A stretch of 64,000 nt of DNA, taken from positions 62,001 through 126,000 of the forward strand of contig CADCXC010000038.1 of assembly GCA_902806595.1 (NCBI GenBank), given 5' to 3'. The translations under genes and the position numbers were made by a program. Of this stretch, positions 23,501 to 34,549 are shown piece after piece. The stretch is from Pyrenopolyporus hunteri (taxonomy: Eukaryota; Ascomycota; Sordariomycetes; Xylariales; Hypoxylaceae). The notes beneath the pieces were generated by a model. That model ran no database searches. It was given only the letters and a program-made list of their open reading frames with translations, and was not told where the DNA came from. The stretch's first letter is position 1, and the number at the start of each line of letters is the position of its first letter.

Positions 23501-24503
23501 TTAGACGACACCTTCGTAGAACGTAACCTGGAACCTCCCGTTGTCCGAGTCGATGACGGGATCGATGCCGTCCTCCAAGTACACGCTCCACGGGTCTAGA
23601 AACTGCCTCTCCCACTCTCTCGTAACGTTGTTCGCATCCTCGCCGATTATCTTGTCGAGGCACCACGAACCCGTCGCTTTCTGGGCCCAAGCGTTGGCCG
23701 GCGCGTTAGACAGGAGATCGGCCGTGAATCCCTTCACCCTGGAGAGCCCGTCGAGCGATTGGATGACGGCGGCGCCGTCGTTGCCCTGCAGCAGCGAGAT
23801 GTCGCCCCACGCAGGCCCGGACCCGTTTGCGTGCCAGTTGATCTCGGCCCACGTTCCCAAGAGGTGCTTCCGGCTGTCGAGGTTCGCGACGTCGCCTCGC
23901 ACGATCCGCCCGCGAAACGTCGGGCACACGGCGACGAACACGCACGACCACGGCGGGATCTAGAAGAAGAAGAGGGAACGTCACTATCAGTTCTGCGCCC
24001 CTAAAAGAGCCTCACTCAACGCTGAGAAGCATGCGAGCTAGTTCGGGCGTGCTTACGGTCGTGTATTTGTAGGGGACGAAGTCGTGATTGCTCTCGTAAA
24101 GGAAGAACATGGTCCCGTTGGCGTCCCCGTGATTATTCGGATCGTAGTTCCATATGAGCACACCGGGGCCGCCGAGGTCCTCGTCGCCCGCTATGTAAAA
24201 GCAACGCAGAGGTTGTTAATAGCAGGGTACCCACCTAAGAACTGGGTAGGGGCGTTTGGGGATCAAGGGTTACTTACCCGTATAGATAGGCGGCTCGGAC
24301 TCGTCGTGACAGAATATCTGGGGGTCGCTCAACTCGTGGCTGACGTTGCGCCAGGGGTAACGAGCAAGGCTTGGGGGCGCGGTACGACGAGGCCTCGCGA
24401 TAGCAAGGCGAGAGGCCGGGTTGTTAAGAGGGTGCGCCGAAGCCAAGGAGAAGACCATGCTCGCCAGAGTGTGGATGTGGACGGCCGTATTGAAGGAACG
24501 CAT
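23501..24503 (-). CDS. Small secreted protein of unknown function
   Basis: Exons: 24278-24503, 24057-24190 and 23501-23959 (272 aa). Donors GTAAGT and GTAAGC and both phases close cleanly. The N-terminus (MRSFNTAVHIHTLASMVFSLASA) looks like a signal peptide, and there are several Asn-X-Ser/Thr sites (NVSH, NGTM, NGSG, NVTR), so secretion is likely. The body is rich in Trp and Gly with few Cys; notable stretches are GGPGVLIWNYDPNNHGDANG, FRGRIVRGDVANLDSR, TWAEINWHANGSGPAWGDIS and GNDGAAVIQSLDG. The WGDISLLQGNDGAA segment loosely recalls the thaumatin-like beta-sandwich pattern, but this is weak and I do not assign a family. It lies 280 bp downstream of the xylanase on the same strand. Confidence 0.7.
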
Positions 24504-24783
24504 GCTTGTTCCAAAGAGGGAATTGGCTTATTTATGAGGTGATACGAGGTGAAAGCCGGGAATGTGTTGAATGTCGAACTGCCTATCGTATAACTACCTA
24601 CCTACATACCTAGATGCAGACCGGATACCTCGGATAGCTACATATAGTAACTCATCAAACGGACTCTCGATGGCTTTACCGTCGTTCCTCCCTTGGAAAC
24701 CCGACTACTTCAGACGTAGGATAGAGCTACCTACAATATGAGATAGGTAAATTAAGGTAGGTAAGTACCAGGTAGGTGATATC

Positions 24784-26037
24784 TCAATACAGCTGGCTGC
24801 TTCTCCTACTCTCCGTCCTGCGTCGCCTAGACTTACGCTCTTGACCTTGGGTCTTGTTTTTCAACGCCTCGACGGCTGCGTCGTACGCCGGATGCGTGGT
24901 GAAGTCCTCGAACCAGAGCAACGCGGCCCCCTCGCTCGGGAATACGGCGGGTATCCAGCTGAAAGGGTCGTAGAAATCCCAGATCGTCACGCCGACGCAC
25001 GCCTCAACTTGCACGCACGCTCCGACGGACTGGCGTAACGAAATTGTTAGCTGGGACGGGCACGTGGAAAGAAACCGAAAAGGGGCCGCGCACGTTCTTG
25101 TACACTTCGGCTTGCCACGCCAGGCTGGTCTCGTTTGCCGGTAGCTCGACCCTGACGTCGAGCTCGGTTAGGGCCACCTCCACGCCAAGCGCCGCGTACG
25201 ATCGCATCGCGGCTATCTGCTGATCTAGCGTAGGCGCCCCGCCGGCCGCGAGGTGAGACTGCATCCCGACCCCGTCGATCCTAACCCCCGCATCCTGCAG
25301 CAGCTTGACGATCCTGACGGCGCCCTCGCTCTTGGGGCCCGGCGACTCGATATTATAGTCGTTGTAATAGAGCTTGGCCTCCGGGTCGATTTCCGCCGCC
25401 GTGCTATATGCCAACGTGAGGAAGTCCTCGCCGAGGACGTTGTAGAAGACCGATTCGCGATATGTGCCGTCTTCGTTCAGCGCTTCGTTGACCACGTCCC
25501 ACGCGTAGCATTGGCCCTTATAGTGGCCCACGACGTGCGTGACGTGCTCGACGACGACCGACCGCAGCTCTTCGGGCGTCCACTCGGTCTCCTCGACCCA
25601 CGGCGCGAGCTGGCTGTGCCAGACCAGAGTGTGGCACCGCAGTAACTGGCCGTTCCTCGCGGCGATCGAGGCTACGATATCGCCTTCCGTGAAGTTGAAC
25701 ACGCCTCGCTCCGGTTCCGTGAATAGCCACTAGCGACGAGTGTCAGTAGCGAGACCCGTGCCGATCCTCCACAACATATCATTACTATTATACCCGGGTG
25801 GCGTACTTTTTGGCCGTTCGTCGGCGTAGTCTGGCCAAATTCGTCTTTATCGGCCATGATGTCGTCGTACTGCGGATATGCCGCCTCTAGACCGGCACGC
25901 TCCCTCTGTCCGGGCGAATCGGTAGCCGAGCCGAAATACTTTTGGCCGGCCTCCTGCGCGTACAAATTCAGCTGCGCCGCCGCGAGAGGTAGCGCCATTG
26001 CTGCTACTGCTGCTGCTGCCACGATAGAGGAACGCAT
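24784..26037 (-). CDS. GH10 endo-beta-1,4-xylanase, secreted
   Basis: Secreted plant-cell-wall hydrolase cutting internal beta-1,4-xylan bonds with retention of configuration. Exons: 25807-26037, 25094-25729 and 24784-25029 (370 aa). A signal peptide (MRSSIVAAAAVAAMALPLAAA) is followed by the GH10 barrel: KYFGSATD, then HTLVWHSQLAPWV, the acid/base WDVVNEALNEDG (Glu159), the YYNDYNIE motif, GVGMQSHL, the nucleophile ALTELDVRV (Glu266), and VGVTIWDFYDPFSWIP. The last intron acceptor is set by family continuity (VGAC...CVGVTIWDF). No carbohydrate-binding module is seen. The protein ends in an unusual Arg/Lys-rich tail (KSRRRRTESRRSS) not typical of the family; it could be real or reflect a shifted 3' end. 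Confidence 0.94.
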
Positions 26038-28271
26038 GTTGATCTAGACACCCGAGCAGAAATCGAATCATGTCACGACGGAATTCATGGGAAGCCCGGG
26101 GAGGAAGCGCTCTGGGTGAAATACATAAACGAAGCTCTCCTAGAAAGGTTACATCGTGGATGTCCTCTGCAAGGTCTACCTCGGAACTAGTTGTGTGATA
26201 CGTTAATCTATGCTTCTGTATCTACGTACATGTAGCAGAGACCTCCTCGTCGGTTGGCTGATAACCCCGGTGGGGGTGTGTTCGGCCCAAGAACCTGGAT
26301 AAAGGAGATGTTGAACGTTCTCACCAATCTTGCGACCACGTTGTCCCGGGGCCAAGCACGATATAGTGCATATACTATACAGATCTGCGGCGTACCTGGC
26401 GAGCCGAAGACAGCGTCGGCTTCGTGCCGGTGACGCGGTTAAATGGTAGGCGAAGACTTGAGTCGCGGAGAGGAAAGGTTTCGTCCCGATCACCCCGGAT
26501 TTAACCGGCTGGGTTTCTATTCGCCTCGGGTGGCAATCCTTGGCTACCTAGGTATCCTGGACGGCATGCCAAAATGAAGACGGCTTGTTCATTTTGGAAA
26601 CCGACCGAGGGTAACAATGTCTTCGACTCTTGATTCACACAGAAATAGGCAACGTCTTGAGAAGATTAGCCTACGGGATTGAGCTTAGGTAGGTAGGTAC
26701 ATAGTATGGCAGTTCTATAAGGTTGACGTCGAGCCTTAATTGGCAGAGGGCGACCCTTTGTCCATACGCGCCTCGCGTCCTACGAGGGGTAGAATGCGTA
26801 CGCCCGTGAGGCGTTATGAAGTACAGCAGAAAGTATGTTTAAGGGGCTTGAGGAAACTCAATGCAGTTTCCGGGAGGCGTTCTAGGAGTGCTAAAATCCA
26901 TGGTGCTCGATCAATCCTTAGCTAGACGGTCCGACGATCTTGATTTCCCGATCAATTCAAGGTCGTGAAAGGTTGGTGGTAAAAGGCTATCATGCTTTGT
27001 GATGAGGATGGGCTTGCTCTTACGGGAGGTTGGTTTTTAGAGCGCTGTTGGATCTGGGTAGGTACCTGTACAGCGCTGTAGGCGCCTAACGACTATTTGG
27101 ACCAGGGTAATTAGGTATCTTTCGGAGCCGAAAATGGGTTTGTAGCACTTGTTGGGAGTAGGAGAGGTGCCTAACAGTGGCAGTGGTTGGAAAATCAAAG
27201 CCGTGTAACGCCCCTGTTCTAGAATGTGGCTTCTGTGGGGGTCTCTGCGGGATCTACGGGCGGTTGTTCATCCTAACGGGAGCTATAAGTGCCTCGTATA
27301 GGGTGCTGGTTCTGTATTATCTCCTACATACTTGAGGAGTATATTCAGTGAACAATAGGGGCTGGATCATTCCGATCCATACATGACTCGCCGAGAGATC
27401 TTTCCAACAGATACCAGAACTGTTGGGCGGATTTTTGGCATACCCGCATCTCCCGGCAATACGGAGTTGTCTTGAAGGTCGGAGATGTTAGAGCCTTCGG
27501 CTTTGCAGTTTAGCGATTGGCAAATGGCGATTGGCGATTGGCGGTTAGCTTTAACGATACCTCCAACCGGTACCTATTCTATAAAGTAACCCCTAGAGGC
27601 GGCTTCGTACATGAGCGAGCATGGGGCATCCAATAAATCGACGCACGATATCATAAATCAATACGGGAAACGCATCTCAGATACCACGTAATCGATTGGA
27701 CTCGTACGTCAGACGTATCATTATGGACGTCACCGCTATTTTAGGAGAACCTCAGGAGGCTGTTGGCCTGATTTAGATTAGCCCTCTGCTGTTAGGCGGC
27801 GCAGGCTCGTGATCTCCGGGACTCAGCCTTAAGACGTAGAAGTCCGGATTCGCGTGGAACCGGGTTCAGCCAATGGGAGCGGCGGCTGGGCGCGGCGCAT
27901 GGGCCAACTATCTGGAGATCTCCCTCGCTGCTGTTTGTTCAACGACGGTCGCGGTCTCGTATTGCGGCCGCGGCCTCGTGCCGATCGTCGTGCCCGAGAC
28001 CCCTCGAAGAAAATAGGTTTCGGCGTCAGGGCATTATCCGAGAGTGGCCTCCTGAATAGCGATCGTCGAGGGCATAAATAAAGCCGCGATGACCGTTAAG
28101 ATTGGTGGAGGAAAAGATAAATACGCTATCTACCAAGGTAATCTATCCTCGAAAGCAGCTGCTACCTTACTACCGCGACCAGCTCTCTTATCGGCATACA
28201 TTGACGTCTACCCTAATACGTATAATCATAATATCGCCTAATTCTAATCCCTAATCGACCCATTACCCAAA
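26038..28271. other. Intergenic, no gene seen
   Basis: About 2.2 kb. CCTA/TAGG motifs occur near 26685-26702 and 27055-27066. An A/T-rich CATAAATAAA at about 28073-28082 lies some 190 bp before the next start codon and could be a TATA-like element. No RNA gene recognised. Confidence 0.55.
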
Positions 28272-28934
28272 ATGCTCGCCTCTCTCACCACGACGCTCTC
28301 TCTCCTGGCCTTCGCCGGCGCATCTCCGCTTAAGCTGTCCAGTCGGGAGCTCTCTAGGTCGGACGCCTACCATCTCCAAGTCCAGCTGCGCGAACCGACG
28401 AAGGACCTCGACCCGCCCGTAGCCGACACCTTCATCGGGACCATACACGTGGGCGCGGGCCAGAACATCGCCGTCGTAGGCGGCCGCACGAGCCCGGACG
28501 GCACGCCATTCTACACCAACGGCACCGGCAGCGACAGCAACGTCCTGAACGATCTCGGCACCTCCTTCCCTTGGGGCTTGATTGTCCAAGACGAGGGCAG
28601 CTCCGACGCTACCTACCCCGGCGAGCACGACGTCCAGATCAACGTCGGAGGAGGTACGCCCGGCATCGGCCTCGAAGCCTCTGGCGACTCGGTTCGGCTC
28701 GGTGGTCTGGCGTCCGGCTACTACGCCGCGTGCAATCGGTTCATCGGATACGCGAGGGCGAACCTGACAGTTGTGCGGTACGTGTACGAGGGCGAGGCGC
28801 TACACGACGGCTGCGTCGGGATCAACTTCGTTCCGCTGTGCGCGACGCTCGACGACCTGCCTGCCGGCTCGGAGTGGACGCACGACTTCGTGCAGGAGGT
28901 GGACTGCGTTGTTCCCGCGGCTAAGAGGCTGTAA
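28272..28934 (+). CDS. Secreted DUF7907-like protein
   Basis: Intronless, 220 aa. A signal peptide (MLASLTTTLSLLAFAGASP) precedes a domain whose landmarks match the small fungal secreted family I know as DUF7907: a YHLQVQLREPTKDLDPP opening, the glycine motif IGTIHVGAGQNIAVV, FYTNGTGSD, a central INVGGGTPGIGLE, a Cys in YAACNRF, and a C-terminal CVGINFVPLCATLDDLPAGS. Two Asn-X-Thr sites suggest N-glycosylation. Function is unknown; such proteins are common in fungal secretomes. The ATG at 28272 is supported by the signal peptide directly following it. The family name is from memory of the pattern, not from a search. Confidence 0.85.
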   Translation: MLASLTTTLSLLAFAGASPLKLSSRELSRSDAYHLQVQLREPTKDLDPPVADTFIGTIHVGAGQNIAVVGGRTSPDGTPFYTNGTGSDSNVLNDLGTSFPWGLIVQDEGSSDATYPGEHDVQINVGGGTPGIGLEASGDSVRLGGLASGYYAACNRFIGYARANLTVVRYVYEGEALHDGCVGINFVPLCATLDDLPAGSEWTHDFVQEVDCVVPAAKRL

Positions 28935-29401
28935 TTGGGGTTTTGGGAGCGTGAAAAGGGGGACGAAGAAGTTGCGGAACACTTGATACCCATATTAGTA
29001 TTGTGCTGATGTGAAGGGCGGAGAATAATTGCTATCACGTTAGTGGTGGCTCGATTAGCTTGAGTAATATACACTACCAAGTTATTCGCCTTGCTTCCCG
29101 TAATATAAGAATGTGCGTACTAAAGGAAGGGGATAACGTACATAGGTTCCCAACTGCGGCGCGTCCAGAATATCAGACGAAAAGAGTCACCCTATATTAC
29201 GAGACTAAAGTGTATGGGTGCCAGTAAGCCCCCAGGTTTACGAATGTGTCTTCCACATGAAATAAACCTCTAGGCCGACTCGTCTTATTTAGTAGCAACC
29301 TTCTGAATTGCCTCCGGGTCCCCAGATTCTTTACACAGCCTCCGAAATACAGCGCTCTCTCCCCTGCGCTCTAGGGGTTCCTTAATGGTCCCAAGCTCCG
29401 A
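28935..29401. other. Intergenic, no gene seen
   Basis: About 470 bp between the secreted protein gene and the decayed transporter. Nothing recognisable. Confidence 0.6.
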
Positions 29402-31760
29402 CCCGGCCCACGTCTAACATGACGCGGCCGTGATCAGCGAGCCCGCAGTCGGTGAGCAATCGTTATGACCGTAGCCCCCGCCACCCGTCGTCGTAAACCC
29501 GCATGCATGACCGTGTCGGTCTCGTGGTCGGTCGGGGTTGTCGCTTCATCAAGCACGAGCACCCAGGTTCGACGGAGCAAGCCCCTTGCCACGCACAGCA
29601 TCTGGCGTTGACCGCGGGATAGCTCGGCGGCCGATCGTTCAAAGTCTAGGAACAGGGAGCTGTTCCCTGAATCACGATCCATCAACATGGACTCTAAGAC
29701 TTCTCTCATCTCTCATCCATTGCGTCTCTGCAAGGGCTCGAGGTTGGCCCGTACGGTGCCGTCGAAGAACTGCGGATCGTGCGGCACGACGGTGGTAGCG
29801 GGGCCGCGTAGACGGGCCAGTGTGACCTCTGCGATGTCGATACCGTCGATCTCTATGGAGCCAGCATCCGGTTGTAGCTCCCTTATAAGGACCAGCACCG
29901 TTGAATTCTGACTTGCCCCTGTGTGTCCGACGATCGCTACGCGTTCTCCGGGTTCTATATGCGGCGGATAACGGGCGCTGAAATTTCGAAAACTGACAGC
30001 TCCTCGTCTCGGCCACTCGTGGTGAATTTCACCGTCTTCGTGTGCTCCGACTCCTTGAAGCTCTTTCGTTGCTGTGAGTGTTCCTTGCTCGACAGAGGTG
30101 TACTCGACGATACACTTGGTGAAGTTAGGCTTTCTGGATGATGGCGTATATCCGCACGAACCGGAGCACGTTTTCCGCGGACGAAGCCGCGTAGGTGAGC
30201 ACGAGGCCCGCGGCGCCCGTCTCGATAAACCCCGCCCTCCAGAGCACGAAAGCGCCCGTTGAGAAGGCTATGACGCTGCTAAGCATGTTGATTCGGAGCG
30301 TCAGCCACTGCTTGGTAGCACATAGAAGGAGAGATGGTTGGTGAGGTCGGTCGACCAGCGTACCGTTCTGCCCCGCGGGCATAGCCGCTCTTCCCTAGCT
30401 GCGAATGCTCACGCACCCGGCTAGGGTTTCCCCGACGTGTTTATAAAAGGCGATCGCGCGGCCGCCTCCATACACTTCATGTCTCGTGCGCCGTTGATGA
30501 TGTAGTAGTAAGCAAAGACCGCGGCTAAAACGAAGATTGGGAAGAGCGACGGCAGAACCCGGAATATTAAGACGACCACCATGTCCGCCGCGGATGTTGT
30601 CTGTAAGGCACTGATTGAGGATGACGCTAGGTACTGATCGGCGACGGCGACGTCTTTGGAGAATCGATCGGCAATCTGACCTAGAGGACGGTCGAAGAAC
30701 GCCAATTTGGCGAAGAGAACCGAATCTAGCAGCCGGGTATATATCTCTCTGGACGCCCTGAGCGAACCCGAAATATGATCATGTCTTGGAGGAACGTTAC
30801 TACCGCGTAGTATACGCAAATGGCGTATACTGCCAAGTGCAACCAGGCCAACATGCTGGAGCACTTAGCACTACATACCTAGGGTTTCTTCTTTCTCAAG
30901 CTTGTCGTACTGAGCTGCCCTCTCCCGAATCCAGAGATTTGCACCTGGCGCGGCTAACTGTTGGGCGAAGAACCCGCCCATAACTAGGAGCCAGAACCGC
31001 CGGCGGCCCATCGACGAGAGATAGTCCTTGACGATTGACCACGGCGCGGATCCTTCCGGCTCCTCCTCTTCCGCGTTTGCTATTGTGTCTACTTCGTGAT
31101 GCTCCTCGCTGACTTGGGGATGCGATTCCGCTGGCTGATCGTAGCGCAGAGGCCGTCCATCTTCGCTAACAAACGAGCGGATGGTCGTTGGCTTTTCTTG
31201 TTTATCACTCACTGCTGCGTGCATCACCAATGCTTTACGGATCCATTCCATACCGTACAGGGCGGCGGAATGCGGCTGTAAGCGGACCTAGTGCTGGACG
31301 CTGCGATAGATTAGGACTACTAGGGCAAGAGGGTAGGTGGAGACGACAATAGACGCGTAGGTCTACCCATGCTGGCGAGATGGTAGAGCGATGCCAGCCG
31401 CGCAGTCGGTGCAGATTTCAACAGCTTCTAGAATATGAGTGCGTTTTGAGATGGCGGTATGGTTTTTGTAGAAGGCTGGGATTTCGGAAATTCCTCTACA
31501 CTGCTTGTACGTATTAGACGTCCAAACCCTGATGACCGAGCTTGGTGGCTTGTTCTTGGGAGATAAGGGATACTACAAAGCGAGACTAAGCAACTCACAA
31601 GCAGCAGCAAGGCGTCTATATAGTTCTCTAGAACACAGCTAGATAAATGGCCATCTGTCCACCACGTAACTGGGCGGAACAGGGGGCGTTTCTGTGCCTT
31701 GCTTCCGCCAGTTCCCGAGTCCGAGTTTATACATCGACTGAAGCAATTAGTGAGGGAGAA
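29402..31760 (-). pseudogene. Decayed ABCC-type ABC transporter
   Basis: Remains of a multidrug-resistance-protein-like exporter, readable only as fragments in shifting frames. From 5' to 3' on the minus strand: a TMD0-like piece (about 31,600-31,760, DGHLSSCVLENYIDALLLLV, weak); a linker and start of the second membrane domain (30,871-31,251, SSMGRRRFWLLVMGGFFAQQ); more TMD2 (30,421-30,864, LLDSVLFAKLAFFDRPLGQI; and 30,125-30,300, GLVLTYAASSAENVLRFVR); then the second nucleotide-binding domain. The Walker A reads GHTGASQNST, losing the Lys. The signature ELSRGQRQ and Walker B VLVLDEAT survive. A final frameshift lies after IAHRLR. TMD1 and the first NBD are absent. At least four frame breaks show that it is non-functional. 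Confidence 0.85.
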
Positions 31761-32795
31761 CAATAAGCCAAGTGAGTGATACCCAAGGTATTTAGGGACC
31801 TAACACGAACGATGGGATGGGGCTTGAGTATAGAAATTGGCGCAGTGATTCATAGGCCCCCTTGATTTAGGCACTTGTTCTTATCGTGCTGGTAATAGGC
31901 CCAGCTGCTGTAGAATATTACACTGATGTGTCTATTCATAGGGAGGATCTATACTTGTATGGGCATATACGTAACTAGACATCTACATTACATATCTATA
32001 GATACCTACCTACTTACCTAGGTACCTACCCAGGCAGTTAGATAGGTTATCACCATAGGTTGGATGTGCCCGGGAAACTCCCGGGGTTTACGAAGGCATC
32101 AGTAATAAGCAGAGGGACCCTGGCGAGAGTTAGTTCATAGTCACATCCGTCTTACCTATTGCGCAATCTGCAATCTACGGCCCCTATGATAACGTCCGAA
32201 AGAAACCGGAGAGCCTACTAAGAATAATATCAACAACAGCTGTATTAATATGCGCGTGTTTAGCTATATTCTAGATCTACCTATGAATGGAGATGGCTTC
32301 GTCGCAGCAAATATGGCGCCCCCAACCCTGCTAGATTCTAATTGGCTAGATGGTTGTGACACTTACCATAAGGGGCAGATTTTGAGTCTTTGGCACGATT
32401 TGATTGGCTGGCTGATCATGGCGGGCTATGTAGGTACATACAATACACATTAGCATCGACTTCATATACATGTAGGTAACATCCCCTACGGTATAGCGCT
32501 GATACAAGAAGTATGGCGTAGGACACCGGAATGCTATCGCTTAACCGGGCGACGATGCGTCCCGTACTTAGACTACCAGTCTCGGCAGGTAGTCTAACTC
32601 CCTGATCCTGTATCGCGACGCTGATGGTCGCTATAGTCCGACCTGGAAGTCTATCATCTAGCCCGCCCCCTTTCTCCGAGGCCGCGTAGGTGCTTGATCG
32701 ACAACGTCTTAGGTGACCAAGCCCTTCATGTGTGGCCGGCGTGTCTCGCCCCTCATATATCGACTAATCCCTTCGCGGTCGTCTCGGGTCGGCGT
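31761..32795. other. Intergenic, no gene seen
   Basis: About 1 kb with a strong CCTA/TAGG cluster at 32001-32033. No supported gene. Confidence 0.6.
32001..32033. repeat. CCTA/TAGG repeat cluster
   Basis: Successive CCTA units around an internal ACCTAGGTACCT palindrome; a member of the dispersed family. Confidence 0.85.
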
Positions 32796-33317
32796 CTAGC
32801 CCCCGCCGTCTCCTCCCCTTTCCGTTCCGCCTTGCTCATATGCTTTCCGGAGCCTCCTGTTCAGCTCTCTTAACCGTGCTCCGTACGCGGATTGCGGGCT
32901 GCTGACGGCTGGGAGCCCGGCCTCTCCTTTTTGCGTATACTGTTGCGCCTGACGTCGCGTGTGCTGTCGCGTGTGTTGTTGCGTGTGCTGTTGCGTGTGC
33001 TCTTGTACCTGATTTTGCGCCTCAAGCTGAGCCTGCTGTCGAGCGTGGAGCAGGTAAAGCAGCCAAGAGCGGTGGACTTCGACCCCCCCAGCTAAGAGTT
33101 CCAACTGCTGCCTTATGTATTCGTTCCAGGCCTCCCACTGAGGCGAGTATGGGGCGAGGGCGGGTATTGTCGAGAAGAGGTGTTGCCGTAATTCCTCTAG
33201 ACGTGATCCCATCCCGGTCGTCCAGTCGAGGATTGTGCGCAGCTGAGTATCCGAATCTACCGTCTCTTGTGTTTGTTCTTGGGGGCCTGCGTGCCGCTGT
33301 TGCGAACGATCGTCCAT
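32796..33317 (-). CDS. Hypothetical protein with Gln-His-Thr repeats
   Basis: I do not recognise this protein. The first in-frame ATG is at 33317 (MDDRSQQRHAG), giving 173 aa. It has a helical middle (TTGMGSRLEELRQHLFSTI, WEAWNEYIRQQLELL), then a long Gln-rich helix with tandem QQHT/RQHT units (about residues 112-140), and a basic C-terminus (LRELNRRLRKAYEQGG). The repeats come from a hexamer-like GTGTGCTGTTGC pattern in the DNA. A coiled coil is plausible. No signal peptide or membrane segment is visible. It may be lineage-specific, and it may not be a real gene. Confidence 0.45.
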   Translation of the reverse strand: MDDRSQQRHAGPQEQTQETVDSDTQLRTILDWTTGMGSRLEELRQHLFSTIPALAPYSPQWEAWNEYIRQQLELLAGGVEVHRSWLLYLLHARQQAQLEAQNQVQEHTQQHTQQHTRQHTRRQAQQYTQKGEAGLPAVSSPQSAYGARLRELNRRLRKAYEQGGTERGGDGGG

Positions 33318-34549
33318 CTCTTCTTTCCTATGGACCACTGTGCTGTTTTAGCTTCATTAGCTTTCTCAGCTGTTCAGATGACCGAGATGCGCTATTGGTA
33401 GGTACAGGTAAGTCCCCCGAAGCTTCGTGTTCTCTGGGGGTTCTAGGTAAAGGAATATTTATCGCACTCTGCACGTATCTGCCAACCTAGCTAGGTCACT
33501 ACGGAAACTTCACGTAAGGAGCGCGTAAGGTTGCTGAGGAAGTTGGTTGTCTGGATGCCTGGGACTAAATGATAAAAAATGCAGAGCCCTAAACAGCCTG
33601 GTGAAGCAGAACACCCAGATAGATTGGAAACACCTAGGCATCGTTCTTTGACGGGGCAATTTGCAAAAGCCCAGCAGCAATGTGGTCGTTGCGCTGCAGT
33701 AACAAAACATGGTCTTTATCTTCGTGTGCGACAATCGATTCTCTCCGTAGCTGATTGGATGATGGGGCATGGTTTACGAACATTCGGTTCGTTAACGTAC
33801 ACGCTTGACGTCGAGAGACTGACTATTGCTTCTGCTCAATCAATACGAGACGGAGCATGGGATATCGAGGCGCATTCTCGGGCGCGTGGATTTGGTATCC
33901 GAGCAACTCGGCAGTTTAAATCGTAATAAGGGCTAGGGCCTGTAGCGAACTGTCTGTCTGGTAGTTGAGACGGGAAACTCTTAGAAGCCGTTCATGGGTG
34001 ATATTGGTAACGAAGTGCTTTGTTGCGGTAATACTTCGTTGTACAGCACGAGGTGTTCGGCACAGGCATCTGGCCTGCTATACCGTATCATCTATTTCGT
34101 TCATACACGTCAGCTGTTAGCGTGCGACGACATTGTCCCTCACGTGGGGCTTTTAAGACGCTCGTAGCAGTGACTATGCTCCTTTCTAACCTCAGCAACG
34201 AGTCCAGGTCCCTTCCTCGCTACCTTACCAAGATGGAGTCCCGGACACCCATGGGTCTCGACGTACGCCATTCTATAAAGATCTCTGCGGAAACCCCTTG
34301 AATATCCGTATCTACCTAGGTACCTACCTACCTACCTAGGTAGGTAGCCAGTGCAATGCTACCGTTTCTAGACGGCGTCTTCCCGGTGCCCGGATAGTAC
34401 CTCTGAAGCCGAGTCGTCTAAGTCGAGTCTTGGGTATTTGTACCTTGCAGCCCTGCCGCAACCCACTCCACCATTGCCCGCCTCTCTTCCAAACCAAACC
34501 ACCAAACCAGCATGGTTCAACCCAAGCTAAGATGGGTCCGGTACATCGT
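33318..34549. other. Intergenic, no convincing gene
   Basis: About 1.2 kb. A plus-strand open frame at 33579-33926 (115 codons) has no recognisable feature and I do not call it. A strong CCTA/TAGG cluster lies at 34311-34347. Confidence 0.5.
34311..34347. repeat. CCTA/TAGG repeat cluster
   Basis: A chain of CCTA units runs through GGTACC and ends in a CCTAGGTAGGTAGG inversion. It is among the longest copies here. Confidence 0.9.

Noticed and set aside
33579..33926. 115-codon plus-strand open frame
   Set aside because: Has an ATG but no recognisable features, no supporting splice structure, and equal-length frames on the other strand.
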